Shown one piece after another: positions 34,977 through 43,863 of a stretch of 64,000 nt of DNA (its first letter is position 1; every line of letters begins with the position of its first letter). The notes beneath the pieces are model-generated. The model did not search any database. It saw only the letters and a list, made by a program, of their open reading frames with translations, and was not told the DNA's origin. The position numbers were made by a program, and so were the translations under genes. Location of the stretch: NCBI GenBank assembly GCA_046295175.1, contig JBKBNY010000009.1, positions 124,001 through 188,000 of the forward strand, in the 5' to 3' direction. This stretch comes from JALOLV01 sp046295175. Its GTDB lineage: Bacteria > Bacteroidota > Bacteroidia > Cytophagales > Spirosomataceae.

Positions 34977-36230
34977 TTAAGCAACCATTTTCAGTTGATA
35001 AAACGACGAACGTTCAAATTTATTACGTGCGTAATCGAGCGTAACTGTAAATTTCTTAATATCGGTTCTCGATGGCAATTCGTACATGGCATCGGTGATG
35101 ATTGCCTCGCAAATAGAACGCAATCCTCTGGCTCCGAGTTTGTATTCCATCGCTTGTTCGACTATGAAATCTAACACATCATCCGAGAATTCTAACTCAA
35201 TTCCTTCCATTTTAAACAATTTTTTGTATTGCTTAACCAATGCGTTTTTAGGTTCAGTCAAAATCTTACGCATGGCAGGTGCATCCAATGGGTCGAGGTA
35301 GGTGAGGAGTGGCAAACGACCAATCAACTCAGGAATTAACCCAAATGATTTCAAATCTTGCTGCGTAACAAATCTTAAAAGATTGTCGTTATCCCACAAA
35401 TCCAAAAGTTTGTTGTTACTTGTGAAGCCAATCGGACGGGTGTTGATTCGCTTTGAAATATGGCGAGTGATTCCGTCAAAAGCTCCTCCACAAATAAAAA
35501 GGATGTTTTCGGTATTGACCTGAACCAACTTTTGTTCTGGGTGCTTGCGGCCGCCTTGAGGTGGAACATTCACAATTGAGCCTTCGAGCAATTTCAAAAG
35601 TCCTTGCTGAACACCTTCGCCACTCACATCACGGGTGATTGATGGATTGTCCGATTTTCGAGCAATTTTGTCGATTTCGTCAATATAAACAATACCACGT
35701 TCAGCTAAATCGGGGTTATAATCGGCGGCTTGGAGCAATCGACTCAAAATACTTTCTACGTCTTCGCCTACGTAACCAGCCTCTGTTAAGACCGTCGCAT
35801 CGGCGATTGCAAAAGGTACTTGAAGAATTTTGGCAATGGTGCGAGCAAGATAGGTTTTACCCGTTCCGGTCTCACCAACCATGATAATATTCGATTTTTC
35901 GATATGAACATCATCGTTTTTGGTTGGTTGCATCAAGCGTTTGTAGTGGTTATACACCGCAACCGACAATACTTTTTTTGCCTCTTCTTGCCCAATCACA
36001 AATTGGTCGAGGTGTTTTTTCATCTCGATTGGGGGCTTGAGGTCAAACTTTGGTAAGTCTTTCTTTTTCTTATCTTTTTTCTGAATTCCGTAGAGTTCTT
36101 GTTGTACCAATTCGTATCCTTGCGTAACACATCCATTACAGATATGAGCTTCTGTACCAGAAATTAGCAGTTCAACTTCGTTTTTTCGTCTTCCGCAAAA
36201 AGAGCAATAAGGTTGTCCGTAAGGATTCAT
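34977..36230 (-). CDS. clpX: ATP-dependent Clp protease ATP-binding subunit ClpX
   Basis: 417 aa of standard length. N-terminal zinc-binding domain with Cys9, Cys12, Cys31 and Cys34; Walker A GETGTGKT (119-126); Walker B VYIDEIDK; sensor region LIPELIGRLP; C-terminal KLGARGLR. It unfolds tagged proteins and feeds them to ClpP. clpP is not adjacent in this window, although clpP-clpX pairs are common elsewhere. It is divergent from the GH10-like gene and ends in its own terminator. Confidence 0.95.
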   Translation of the reverse strand: MNPYGQPYCSFCGRRKNEVELLISGTEAHICNGCVTQGYELVQQELYGIQKKDKKKKDLPKFDLKPPIEMKKHLDQFVIGQEEAKKVLSVAVYNHYKRLMQPTKNDDVHIEKSNIIMVGETGTGKTYLARTIAKILQVPFAIADATVLTEAGYVGEDVESILSRLLQAADYNPDLAERGIVYIDEIDKIARKSDNPSITRDVSGEGVQQGLLKLLEGSIVNVPPQGGRKHPEQKLVQVNTENILFICGGAFDGITRHISKRINTRPIGFTSNNKLLDLWDNDNLLRFVTQQDLKSFGLIPELIGRLPLLTYLDPLDAPAMRKILTEPKNALVKQYKKLFKMEGIELEFSDDVLDFIVEQAMEYKLGARGLRSICEAIITDAMYELPSRTDIKKFTVTLDYARNKFERSSFYQLKMVA

Positions 36231-36338
36231 CTAAAATTTATTGACGTTATTGTTAAAAGTAGCAAACTTGGTTCTTTTTTTGACTACTTTTTATTCATTA
36301 TACAAAGTTAAGAAGTTTTTGCTTCGATAAAAATAGAT

Positions 36339-36368
36339 TTTGTTATTAGTGCTTTTTCTGATAATTTG
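36339..36368 (+). promoter_or_regulatory. Candidate promoter of the T9SS-exported hydrolase
   Basis: TTTG (36339-36342), 19 nt, TAATTTG (36362-36368), a -7 box one base short. It lies 24 nt before the preferred ATG at 36393 and overlaps an in-frame TTG at 36366. Confidence 0.4.
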
Positions 36369-36392
36369 TGCAGTTTTTCTAAAATATTCAAG

Positions 36393-38189
36393 ATGCGTTT
36401 TTTTACATTATTAACTATTTTTTCTTGTTTTAAGTTTGCTTTTGCTCAAAATCCGCCAAAGAGAGAGTTTAGGGGGGCTTGGATTGCTACAGTTTCAAAT
36501 ATTGATTTTCCATCGAGTAAATTTCTATCATCAGAGCAGCAGAAAGCAGAATTTGTCAATATTCTGAATAAACACCAGCAGGCCGGAATCAACGCGGTTG
36601 TGGTACAACTTCGTACCAATGGCGATGCACTTTATCCGAGCGAATTGGAGCCGTGGGCAGAGTGGCTGACTGGTAAGCAAGGGCAGGCACCTTCTCCGTT
36701 TTATGACCCTTTGGCGTTAATGATTGAGGAATGTCGCAAAAGAGGATTAGAGTTTCATGCTTGGTTGAATCCTTACCGTGCGGTTTCAAATATAAATACT
36801 TCACAAATTGCCGATAACCACATCGCAAAAAAACGCCCTGATTTACTTCTTGCCTACGGAAATCTACGAATTCTTGACCCTGGAAATCCAGAATCTCGTG
36901 AGTGGGTTACGAAAGTTGTGATGGATATTGTTAGAAGATATGATGTCGATGGAATCCACTTTGATGACTATTTTTATCCTTATCCTGTTTCGGGACAAGT
37001 GCTGAATGACGATGCCACTTTTTCAAAATTTAATCGTGGATTTACAAATCGTGCCGATTGGCGTAGAGAAAACGTTGATTTATTGATAAAAATGGTCTCG
37101 GACAGTATAAAAGCTGCGAAACCTTATGTGAAATTCGGGATTTCACCGTTTGGAATTTGGCAAAACAAATCGGCATCTCAGCCGCTCGGCTCAGAAACAC
37201 GTGGACTCGAAAGCTATAATGATATTTTTGCCAACTCTATTAAATGGAGCCAGCAAGGATGGGTAGATTACATGGCCCCGCAATTATATTGGTACATCGG
37301 GTACTCGGTAGCCGACTATGATAAATTGACAAAATGGTGGGCTTCAAATGCAAATAATCGCCATTTATACATTGGTCAAGCAATCTATCGAGTCAATGCA
37401 GATGTCAATTGGAATTCTGGCGAGATTCCTAAGCAAATCAGATTAAATCGAAATACTTTAGGCGTAAATGGAAGTATTTTTTACAATACAACTTTTCTAA
37501 ATCAGAATCCGCTTGGAGTGCGAGATTCAGTCATTAATAATTATTTCAAGTTTCCAGCATTACCCCCAACAATGCCCTGGAAAAAGTCAACAATGCCAAA
37601 TCCTCCGACTGGTTTGATTGCAACTCTCAGCTCCAAAGAGATTCAATTAAAATGGAATAAGGCACAATCTGGCATAAACGAAATTGATAAAATTAAACGA
37701 TATGTAGTTTACCGATTTGCCAATGATGAAAAGGTTGATTTAAGTAATGCAAAGGCGATTAGACATATTACTAATTCGGACGAAAATTCATTTACTGATA
37801 CCGAAATTAATGCTGCATTGAAATATACCTATGTTGTAACTGCTTTAGACAGGTTGCATAATGAAAGTACTCCGTCTAATGAAGCAAGTGTGCAGGTTAT
37901 TACTGAAATTGAAGAAGAAACCGAAATCGCTGAAACCGAACTTTTTCAAAATTTTCCTAATCCGTTCAATAACAAAACTTACATTACGTATTTTCTATCG
38001 AAAGGTTCTTGGGTAAAACTCAGAATTTTTGATATTCTGGGAGTTGAAAAACAACTTTTGGTAGATGAATGGCAGTCGGTAGGTTTGCAGAGTATCGAAT
38101 TTAACAATAAAATATTGCCAAGGGGAGTTTATATCTATTCAATCGAAACTTCGGATATAATGCTTACCAAGCGTATGGTGATTGAGTAA
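36393..38189 (+). CDS. T9SS-exported GH10-like (GHL10/YngK-type) glycoside hydrolase
   Basis: 598 aa from the ATG at 36393. Signal peptide ending at FAFAQ; GHL10 (DUF187) TIM-barrel domain (about 22-385) with REFRGAWIATVSN, FHAWLNPYR and YDVDGIHFDDYFYP; fibronectin type III-like domain (about 410-505); and a C-terminal T9SS type A sorting domain (about 520-598) with QNFPNPFN and GVYIYSIETS. It should be carried across the outer membrane by the type IX system and released or surface-attached. Family members are thought to cut peptidoglycan-like or other glycan substrates. The SprE-like protein at 51.5 kb belongs to the same secretion system. Confidence 0.9.
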   Translation: MRFFTLLTIFSCFKFAFAQNPPKREFRGAWIATVSNIDFPSSKFLSSEQQKAEFVNILNKHQQAGINAVVVQLRTNGDALYPSELEPWAEWLTGKQGQAPSPFYDPLALMIEECRKRGLEFHAWLNPYRAVSNINTSQIADNHIAKKRPDLLLAYGNLRILDPGNPESREWVTKVVMDIVRRYDVDGIHFDDYFYPYPVSGQVLNDDATFSKFNRGFTNRADWRRENVDLLIKMVSDSIKAAKPYVKFGISPFGIWQNKSASQPLGSETRGLESYNDIFANSIKWSQQGWVDYMAPQLYWYIGYSVADYDKLTKWWASNANNRHLYIGQAIYRVNADVNWNSGEIPKQIRLNRNTLGVNGSIFYNTTFLNQNPLGVRDSVINNYFKFPALPPTMPWKKSTMPNPPTGLIATLSSKEIQLKWNKAQSGINEIDKIKRYVVYRFANDEKVDLSNAKAIRHITNSDENSFTDTEINAALKYTYVVTALDRLHNESTPSNEASVQVITEIEEETEIAETELFQNFPNPFNNKTYITYFLSKGSWVKLRIFDILGVEKQLLVDEWQSVGLQSIEFNNKILPRGVYIYSIETSDIMLTKRMVIE

Positions 38190-38194
38190 TAAAT

Positions 38195-38220
38195 AAGCCC
38201 AAAGCTGCTGCTTTGGGCTT
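38195..38220. terminator. Bidirectional terminator
   Basis: 11-bp perfect stem (AAGCCCAAAGC with GCTTTGGGCTT) and TGCT loop, with A/T-rich flanks on both sides, between convergent stop codons of the GH10-like and XdhC genes. Confidence 0.85.
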
Positions 38221-38228
38221 AGATTTAT

Positions 38229-39338
38229 TTATTCGTGTATCGGCTTCCCGCGGTATTTCAAACTTGTACCTTCTCGCCCTGCAAAATGCGAACGGATTTC
38301 GGCAGCTATCGAAACCGCAATTTCTTCTGGTGTGGTTGCCCCAATATCAAGCCCAATAGGGTTATGAATTCGTTTTAAATCTGTTTCCGAAATCGAAATA
38401 CCTTCTTCATGCATTCGGTCATACATTTTTTTATTACGTTTGGCTGGCCCGAGCATCCCGATGTAGGAGACTTCGGTTTTGAGAAGTTTGAGCAGATTAG
38501 CATAATCGTTTTCGTAATCGTGCGACATCAAAACCACCGCAGTGTAGCTATCAATTACTGGATTTGTATCTTTGGGTAAAACTTCATCAGCTATTTGGAA
38601 TAACGAAGCATGAACTTTCTGTGGATTACAAATGACTGAGACCTTCCAACCTAATTCTTTGGCAATACGAACCATCGGATAAATATCATAATTCGTACCG
38701 TAAACGACCAAATGAATATCGGGCATCAAAATTTCGAGAAATATTTTAATTTCGTTGCCATCCGCTAAAGTATAATTTTTTGGAATCGAACGCCCCGATT
38801 TTAAGCTATGATTTAAGTCTTCGGTTAGTTGATTTTTGATTTCATTTACTGGAAAAACTTCCGCAAATTTTTCATCTGAATCATAACGAAACACATCACC
38901 CATCTGAATGCCCTCGATTGGATTTTTCATTCCCAAAATCGTAACAACGGCGTTAGGTGTACGTTTTCCAATCAAATCTTTTACCTGTAAGATTGCATTG
39001 TTTGGGTTTTCAGGGTTCAGGGGTGTTATCAAAACATCAATGATTCCGTTACAACCCAACCCGACTCCGATTTGATACGGGTCGTCATCGGATGTATCGT
39101 AAGTAATCAGCGTTGGTTTATTTTGTGACATCGTTAGGCGAGCTTTTTTCAATGCATCGCCTTCGAGGCAGCCACCACTTATACCACCAATCCATTCGCC
39201 AGATTCCATGACGAGCATTCTCGCTCCTGTTCTTCGATACGATGAACCTTCTACTCGCACAACCGTAGCCAATGCCGCTTTATTTTTCGAAAAATCTATT
39301 TTATTGTACTCTTCTATTATTGTTTTTAATTCTTTCAT
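38229..39338 (-). CDS. XdhC/CoxI family molybdoenzyme maturation factor
   Basis: 369 aa. The N-terminal XdhC/CoxI domain shows SSYRRTGARM and GGISGGCLEGD; a C-terminal Rossmann-like domain (about 200-340) ends with YIGMLGPAKRNKKM and IGLDIGATTPEEIAVSI. These proteins insert the sulfurated molybdenum cofactor into xanthine dehydrogenase-type enzymes. No molybdoenzyme or cofactor gene is nearby, so its client is encoded elsewhere. A TATATTTG box lies 30 nt upstream of the ATG. Confidence 0.88.
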   Translation of the reverse strand: MKELKTIIEEYNKIDFSKNKAALATVVRVEGSSYRRTGARMLVMESGEWIGGISGGCLEGDALKKARLTMSQNKPTLITYDTSDDDPYQIGVGLGCNGIIDVLITPLNPENPNNAILQVKDLIGKRTPNAVVTILGMKNPIEGIQMGDVFRYDSDEKFAEVFPVNEIKNQLTEDLNHSLKSGRSIPKNYTLADGNEIKIFLEILMPDIHLVVYGTNYDIYPMVRIAKELGWKVSVICNPQKVHASLFQIADEVLPKDTNPVIDSYTAVVLMSHDYENDYANLLKLLKTEVSYIGMLGPAKRNKKMYDRMHEEGISISETDLKRIHNPIGLDIGATTPEEIAVSIAAEIRSHFAGREGTSLKYRGKPIHE

Positions 39339-39367
39339 TCAATCAAATATTTGAAAAGGATTATTTC

Positions 39368-39375
39368 CAAATATA
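39368..39375 (-). promoter_or_regulatory. TAnnTTTG promoter box of the xdhC-like gene
   Basis: TATATTTG on the minus strand, 29 nt before the ATG at 39338. No convincing -33 box. Confidence 0.4.
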
Positions 39376-39422
39376 CATAACGGTTTTTAATCTAAAAATG
39401 ATTTTTTGGAATCGAGATTTAA

Positions 39423-40073
39423 TCACACCTCATGGATTTTGTTTTTTACAGCATACATGGCTAAACCTACACGTGTTTTGACTTCTAATTTATCGAAAAG
39501 AGCATCACGGTATCCTTCAACTGTTCGCGGACTACAATTCATTCGGTCGGCAATTTCTTTGTAGGTTAATTCAGTACAAACGTATTTCAAAAACTCTAAT
39601 TCTCTTTCTGATATTTTCAAGGTTTTCAAGTTTTGTGGAGATTCTTTACGAGCCATATTCATAAATACCCGACTTGTCGCCCATGACGGAAAATACATTC
39701 CTTTATCAATGAGGGTACGAAGTGCATTTTCGAGTTCGGTCGGATGTACGTTTTTGTGGAGATAACCTTTTGCACCAGCCTTTATCATCTTAATGAGAGA
39801 CTCTTCGTCATCTTGAACCGATAAAGCAATAACTGAGATTTCGGGATAATTATCAGTAAGCCATTGAGTCGTTTCAAAACCATCCATTATTGGCATCGAA
39901 ATATCCATCAAAATAATATCTGGAATATTTATCGGCACATTAAATTTTTTTATCAATGACTCTCCGTTATCGGCTTCGTAGAGTACTTCAAAGCCCCTAA
40001 AACCATCAATAATGCTACTGATGGCCTTAGCAATCAATAAATGGTCATCTACTATTACGATTTTGTAGGTCAT
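39423..40073 (-). CDS. NarL/LuxR-family response regulator
   Basis: 216 aa. Receiver domain (1-120) with acidic pair Asp9-Asp10 and phospho-acceptor Asp57 (ILMDISMP). C-terminal LuxR helix-turn-helix (about 150-212) with ISERELEFLKYVCTELTYKEIADRM in two runs. Partner of the histidine kinase encoded 17 nt upstream. Last gene of a four-gene signalling operon. Confidence 0.92.
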   Translation of the reverse strand: MTYKIVIVDDHLLIAKAISSIIDGFRGFEVLYEADNGESLIKKFNVPINIPDIILMDISMPIMDGFETTQWLTDNYPEISVIALSVQDDEESLIKMIKAGAKGYLHKNVHPTELENALRTLIDKGMYFPSWATSRVFMNMARKESPQNLKTLKISERELEFLKYVCTELTYKEIADRMNCSPRTVEGYRDALFDKLEVKTRVGLAMYAVKNKIHEV

Positions 40074-40090
40074 AAATTGAATGAGAGTAT

Positions 40091-40858
40091 TTAAGAATGA
40101 GTGAATAATGATAAGTTCAACAACATTTTTGTTCCGTTATCTACTTCTGAATTTAACTCAAAATCTGCTCCGATTTCTGAGGCCCGACGTTTCATGTTCG
40201 ATAAACCGATACCATTACTTTGTGTTGATGTATCGAAACCTTTACCATTGTCCTCAATTGAAATGCTAATCTTTTCGTTATTTTTTTCGATTTTTACGAG
40301 AATCTGCTTACAGTTTGCGTGTTTTAAACTGTTCTGTATAAACTCTTGCAGGATTCTGAAGAGGGCATTTTTTCTTTCAAAGTCTAAGTTGAGCGTTTCG
40401 ACGTTTGTTACGATTTTTAATTTAGTGAACCCCGAAATGTTGATTTGTGTGGCTTCTTCGTTGAGCAGAGCAACTAAATCGGACTGGGCTAAATGCGGCT
40501 GAACCAATGATTTGGAAAGTTGCCTAAGGTCTTGAATTGACTCGTTTAATAATTTAGAAATTTGCTCAATTTTGGGGCTTGAATTATCAATTTGGTTGGC
40601 GTAAATTGAAGCCAAAGTGAGTTTTTGTCCTACATTGTCGTGGATTTCACGACCAACGGTTTTCATGGTTTGTGTCTGGATTTCGATTTGATTATTCAGC
40701 AGTTCTTCTTTATGGATTTGGGCCAATTGTTCTTTTTCAGTTTCGTGGGCAATCTTACGTCGGCGAAACTGAAAGATAAATAGGATGATTCCAGTGATAA
40801 AAACCAACAGAATCAAATTTGCAATTACAATAAATATGATTAATTCTCTTTCCCCCAT
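40091..40858 (-). CDS. Membrane-bound HisKA_3-type histidine kinase
   Basis: 255 aa. One N-terminal membrane helix (about 7-29), a short coiled coil, dimerisation/phosphotransfer domain with His73 (GREIHDNVGQ) and an HATPase_c domain (about 150-250; DNGKGFD, GIGLSNMKRRA). It has no sensor domain of its own. Its first 19 nt overlap the end of the gene for a six-helix membrane protein, suggesting that protein supplies the sensor function. It should phosphorylate the NarL-type regulator encoded next. Confidence 0.9.
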   Translation of the reverse strand: MGERELIIFIVIANLILLVFITGIILFIFQFRRRKIAHETEKEQLAQIHKEELLNNQIEIQTQTMKTVGREIHDNVGQKLTLASIYANQIDNSSPKIEQISKLLNESIQDLRQLSKSLVQPHLAQSDLVALLNEEATQINISGFTKLKIVTNVETLNLDFERKNALFRILQEFIQNSLKHANCKQILVKIEKNNEKISISIEDNGKGFDTSTQSNGIGLSNMKRRASEIGADFELNSEVDNGTKMLLNLSLFTHS

Positions 40859-41496
40859 ATAAAACTTGCTGCGAATAGTAGGTACATCGTAATATCTAAA
40901 ATCAAGACTATTTGAAAGTAAATTAAGTAGATTTCATGGAAATTTTTATGAAGAACATTGAACATACCATAAAACGGAAATGTACCCAAATAATAAATAA
41001 TTACACCTGTACTAAACCAAAAAGCTCTCTTTTTGAAAAATAACAGTATATCTGCTGAGTTCATTAGTTTGTAAAAATAATACAGAACCAAAATGATAAG
41101 TATTAGATTGTTGATAGAATAAGACAATGACATCCAGTCAAAACTTACTTTTGGTATTAAAATGTACTCAATTACCCAACAAAGACCAAAAATTGATGTA
41201 CAAATCCAAAACAACATATTTTTGGGTTTTAGGCCGTGGATTCTATCAAAAATCCAAAAAAGATAAATAAACTGGAAAGGATTGGCTATATAACGATAAA
41301 TATTGATATTGATTTGGTATTCTTTCTGCAGCACAAAGTACCATGCAGTAATATCCAACAAAAAAATTATTAATAAGCAAAAAGGAAAAACTTTGAACCA
41401 ATTATCTAACTTTTTGAAGTAGATAATACCTACAAATGCTGAAAGAAATTCGCTTCCAAATACCAAATATCTTAGTGTTTCAATCCTTTCCATCAA
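40840..41496 (-). CDS. Multi-pass membrane protein, putative sensor partner of the kinase
   Basis: 218 aa with six or seven hydrophobic segments spread over the whole length and aromatic-rich loops (DITAWYFVLQKEYQIN, DRIHGLKPKN). No enzyme motif. The overlap with the kinase start and the lack of a sensor domain in that kinase suggest they form one sensing complex, in the manner of 7TM-type sensors. This is inference from arrangement only. Confidence 0.7.
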   Translation of the reverse strand: MMERIETLRYLVFGSEFLSAFVGIIYFKKLDNWFKVFPFCLLIIFLLDITAWYFVLQKEYQININIYRYIANPFQFIYLFWIFDRIHGLKPKNMLFWICTSIFGLCWVIEYILIPKVSFDWMSLSYSINNLILIILVLYYFYKLMNSADILLFFKKRAFWFSTGVIIYYLGTFPFYGMFNVLHKNFHEIYLIYFQIVLILDITMYLLFAASFIWGKEN

Positions 41497-41500
41497 CTAT

Positions 41501-42331
41501 TTAGTTTATTTTGAAATTTAGCTTTTCCTCTGTTTTATTGCTTTTATCAAGCTTAACTTCTTGATTTCCACATTTTTCAATTCCATCAACGTAATTCATT
41601 AAATCTGCTCCAGAGCAAGGGATTTCGAAGGTCATTTTAGAGGTTTTGTTCCACGGTGGAGGAATTAACCCGCCAGCATTTATTGAATTTGCTACAATAT
41701 CTGAGTTGTCGGGCATAATTATAGAAGCCTTGTTTAATGCTACTCCATTCAAACCCCGAGGGTTTTGAGAGTTTGTTTCGTTATTTTTCTCTTTGGCGAT
41801 TAAATCATTAAATACCTGACTTATTAATGTTGGCTTACCATCAGAGCCGTACCGTCTTGGGTCATAATCAACGTGGGTTTTGGTTTGGGTATCAAAATAT
41901 GTCGGAACAACCATTAGAGAATGTAGATTTTTATAATTTAGAGGCAAGTTATTTTGATTGAAATATGCATATTTATTCCATTCAGTTTGTTGTGGGTATT
42001 TGATATAATAAAATCTTAATCCTGATAAAGAATCTCTACCTCTACTGTTCGCAAGAGATTGGGCCTCCATATCACGCATAAACTCTCTAATTTTTTTGCT
42101 ACTGAACCATATCGTTCTGGAATCATTGCTATTGTTTTGGCCTACTCCTGAAGCCATTGGATTATTCTTTAGGTAAGTTTTTATATAGAAGTCTCTGTAA
42201 TTTTGAGCCATCATTTTGGCAAGGCTTGCATCAATTAAATGATACGATGATGACGGGGCAGTTGGTTTAAAAGCCATAAAACCAAATAAAGATACCCAAA
42301 AAAGGTTAGTAATAATCAGCAATTTTTTCAT
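41501..42331 (-). CDS. Exported protein of unknown function heading the signalling operon
   Basis: 276 aa with an N-terminal hydrophobic segment (LLIITNLFWVSLFGFMAF) serving as signal peptide or anchor. The mature part contains IWFSSKKIREFMRDME and LRFYYIKYP, HVDYDPRRYGSDG and ends with a low-complexity KLDKSNKTEEK tail. Two late cysteines (about 238 and 253) could pair. It lies 4 nt before the membrane sensor gene, so it may be a periplasmic ligand-binding or output component. No recognised family. Confidence 0.65.
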   Translation of the reverse strand: MKKLLIITNLFWVSLFGFMAFKPTAPSSSYHLIDASLAKMMAQNYRDFYIKTYLKNNPMASGVGQNNSNDSRTIWFSSKKIREFMRDMEAQSLANSRGRDSLSGLRFYYIKYPQQTEWNKYAYFNQNNLPLNYKNLHSLMVVPTYFDTQTKTHVDYDPRRYGSDGKPTLISQVFNDLIAKEKNNETNSQNPRGLNGVALNKASIIMPDNSDIVANSINAGGLIPPPWNKTSKMTFEIPCSGADLMNYVDGIEKCGNQEVKLDKSNKTEEKLNFKIN

Positions 42332-42375
42332 GGTAATAAGTAAAATTAAGGTGATTGATATTTGAGGATAATTGG

Positions 42376-42408
42376 TAAATGTAAAAACTTAGATTCAGGA
42401 TGCAAAAA
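42376..42408 (-). promoter_or_regulatory. Candidate promoter of the signalling operon, with inverted repeat
   Basis: On the minus strand TTTTTG (42408-42403), 19 nt, TACATTTA (42383-42376), close to the Bacteroidota consensus, 45 nt before the ATG at 42331. An inverted repeat TGCAAAA/TTTTGCA (42401-42420) overlaps the upstream box and could be an operator. Confidence 0.45.
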
Positions 42409-42484
42409 GGGTATTTTGCATAACTTCATAAATAACTAAATAATGAAATGTTTTCTGCAAAGTAAAGGGTATAATTACTTTATT

Positions 42485-42506
42485 AATACCGTTAAAACAC
42501 GGTATT
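42485..42506. promoter_or_regulatory. Inverted repeat upstream of the LytTR remnant
   Basis: AATACCGT (42485-42492) and ACGGTATT (42499-42506) with a 6-nt spacer, in the divergent gap between the signalling operon and the broken LytTR gene. Size and symmetry suit a dimeric regulator site. Confidence 0.4.
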
Positions 42507-42601
42507 CGTCTCCATTTTAAACGATTAAAATCTCCGTTTTTTAAATCTAAAACCAGACTTGGCTTCTGTTGAACTTTGCAGTGTCAAAACAGCAATAAGC
42601 C

Positions 42602-42905
42602 ATGAGTCAAACAAATATCAGCGTAGGGGGAGGGCTTTGTATCAATCCAGAAGAGATAACTAAGTGCAAAGCAGATGTCAATTACACCCATATTTTCTTC
42701 TCAAACGGAAAACGAATTGTTGTAGCTACTACACTCAAAAAAATAGAAATCCGTTTTCAGCCTTTTCCGCATCAGTAAGTCTATTATCATCAATTTAGAT
42801 TGTATCCGACAAATCTTGTACCCGTATATTATTCTCCAAAATGGTGAGCGTTTTTCGCCCTCTCGCAGGCGTAGGAAAGCATTTTTTGATTTTATCAATA
42901 CTTAA
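42602..42905 (+). pseudogene. Stand-alone LytTR DNA-binding protein, broken by a frameshift
   Basis: Frame 1 from the ATG at 42602 gives 58 aa (NYTHIFFSNGKRIVVATTLKK, the first half of a LytTR domain) and stops at 42778. The +1 frame continues it: after PF, RISKSIIINLDCIRQI, then LQNGERFSPSRRRRKAFFDF, to a stop at 42905. Skipping one base in the run CCTTTTCCGC (42761-42770) rejoins the two as a 100-aa LytTR protein of normal size. LytTR domains bind DNA repeats downstream of kinases. It may be a pseudogene, a sequencing error or, less likely, programmed frameshifting; an in-frame TAG at 42744 limits where a shift could happen. Confidence 0.8.
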
Positions 42906-42978
42906 ATTTTATCACAAGCAAAAACCCGATTCGGCTGAAAGGAGGTAGGGAGAATTTAAACTTTTAATATTTATAATC

Positions 42979-43851
42979 ATGAAAAAATTAGCATTGTTAA
43001 TCGTACTATTATTAAATGTATGCCTTTCATTTGGGCAGGTAGTTTCTAAAGACCCCCCTCCTGATGAAAATGAACCTAAATCTTGGATGGACGGGGTTAC
43101 TTATGAAGAAATGAAAAAGAGGATTGTTGGCAGACCACAAAAAAAAGCACCAGATGTTTATAAAACAATTAGGAGTTTAGAAGAAATGGATGAAGATAAT
43201 GTTGATAGGAAGGTTATTGAAGAAATTATTTTAGATATGTACACTCTACCCAACAGTGAGCTATTCGCACTAACTCGAATGAGTCGGACTGAGAATTCTG
43301 GGAATCCGAAAGATTTTGATGCAATGTCGAAAAAATACTTTGATGCAATTACAACAACATTCAATGAAAACGCTCTGATGGTCCAGCTTGATAAGTCAAA
43401 AGTTGAAAGGCATAACGCCGTTGTTAGAATGGCATTTTCAACATTTTTTGATACCGCCATTGATTATGCCGAATGTTTACTTTGTTGTCCAAAAGCTTCA
43501 TTTCCAGATGAAAGGTGGTTTTGGCTAAAACCGAAAACTGGCAAGAGTATTATTCCATACAAAGCAGAGTATTCGGCTTGGTATTCTAACAAACTTTGTG
43601 GTTTTATGATTTATGATTTTCCGTGCAAATTTAGTAAAGCTCGTTTTAAAATGAATCTGGCTGGTCTGATGTTATGGGGCCTTAATGGAAAGCCAAGATT
43701 TAAGCAATTAGCTCCAAATGGTGATGCTGTTCATGTAGCTATGATTCCAGTGATTTTGGTTCTCGGTTTAAGAGATTTGCGTACACCGCCATGTCAAAAT
43801 AAAGAATTACAGCAAAAACTATTGAGTTTGGTTCAAGTAAGATGCAGCTAA
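42979..43851 (+). CDS. Exported protein of unknown function, paired with next gene
   Basis: 290 aa with a signal peptide (MKKLALLIVLLLNVCLSFGQ). N-terminal acidic segment, helical middle (about 55-160), then a region with several Cys (AECLLCCPKASFPDERWFWLKP) and a basic C-terminus. The helical middle and Cys pairs may form a disulfide-stabilised domain. It is 12 nt before the 505-aa gene, so they form an operon. An AGGAGG lies 33 nt upstream of the ATG, too far to act as a ribosome binding site. Family not recognised. Confidence 0.65.
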   Translation: MKKLALLIVLLLNVCLSFGQVVSKDPPPDENEPKSWMDGVTYEEMKKRIVGRPQKKAPDVYKTIRSLEEMDEDNVDRKVIEEIILDMYTLPNSELFALTRMSRTENSGNPKDFDAMSKKYFDAITTTFNENALMVQLDKSKVERHNAVVRMAFSTFFDTAIDYAECLLCCPKASFPDERWFWLKPKTGKSIIPYKAEYSAWYSNKLCGFMIYDFPCKFSKARFKMNLAGLMLWGLNGKPRFKQLAPNGDAVHVAMIPVILVLGLRDLRTPPCQNKELQQKLLSLVQVRCS

Positions 43852-43863
43852 AATTTAATAAGT

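Noticed and set aside
42701..42898. 65-aa minus-strand ORF across the LytTR remnant
   Set aside because: The plus strand carries convincing LytTR domain halves in two frames; the minus-strand reading has no recognisable feature.
42940..42945. AGGAGG as a ribosome binding site for the 290-aa gene
   Set aside because: It lies 33 nt before the ATG, too far, and genes of this phylum rarely use Shine-Dalgarno sequences.
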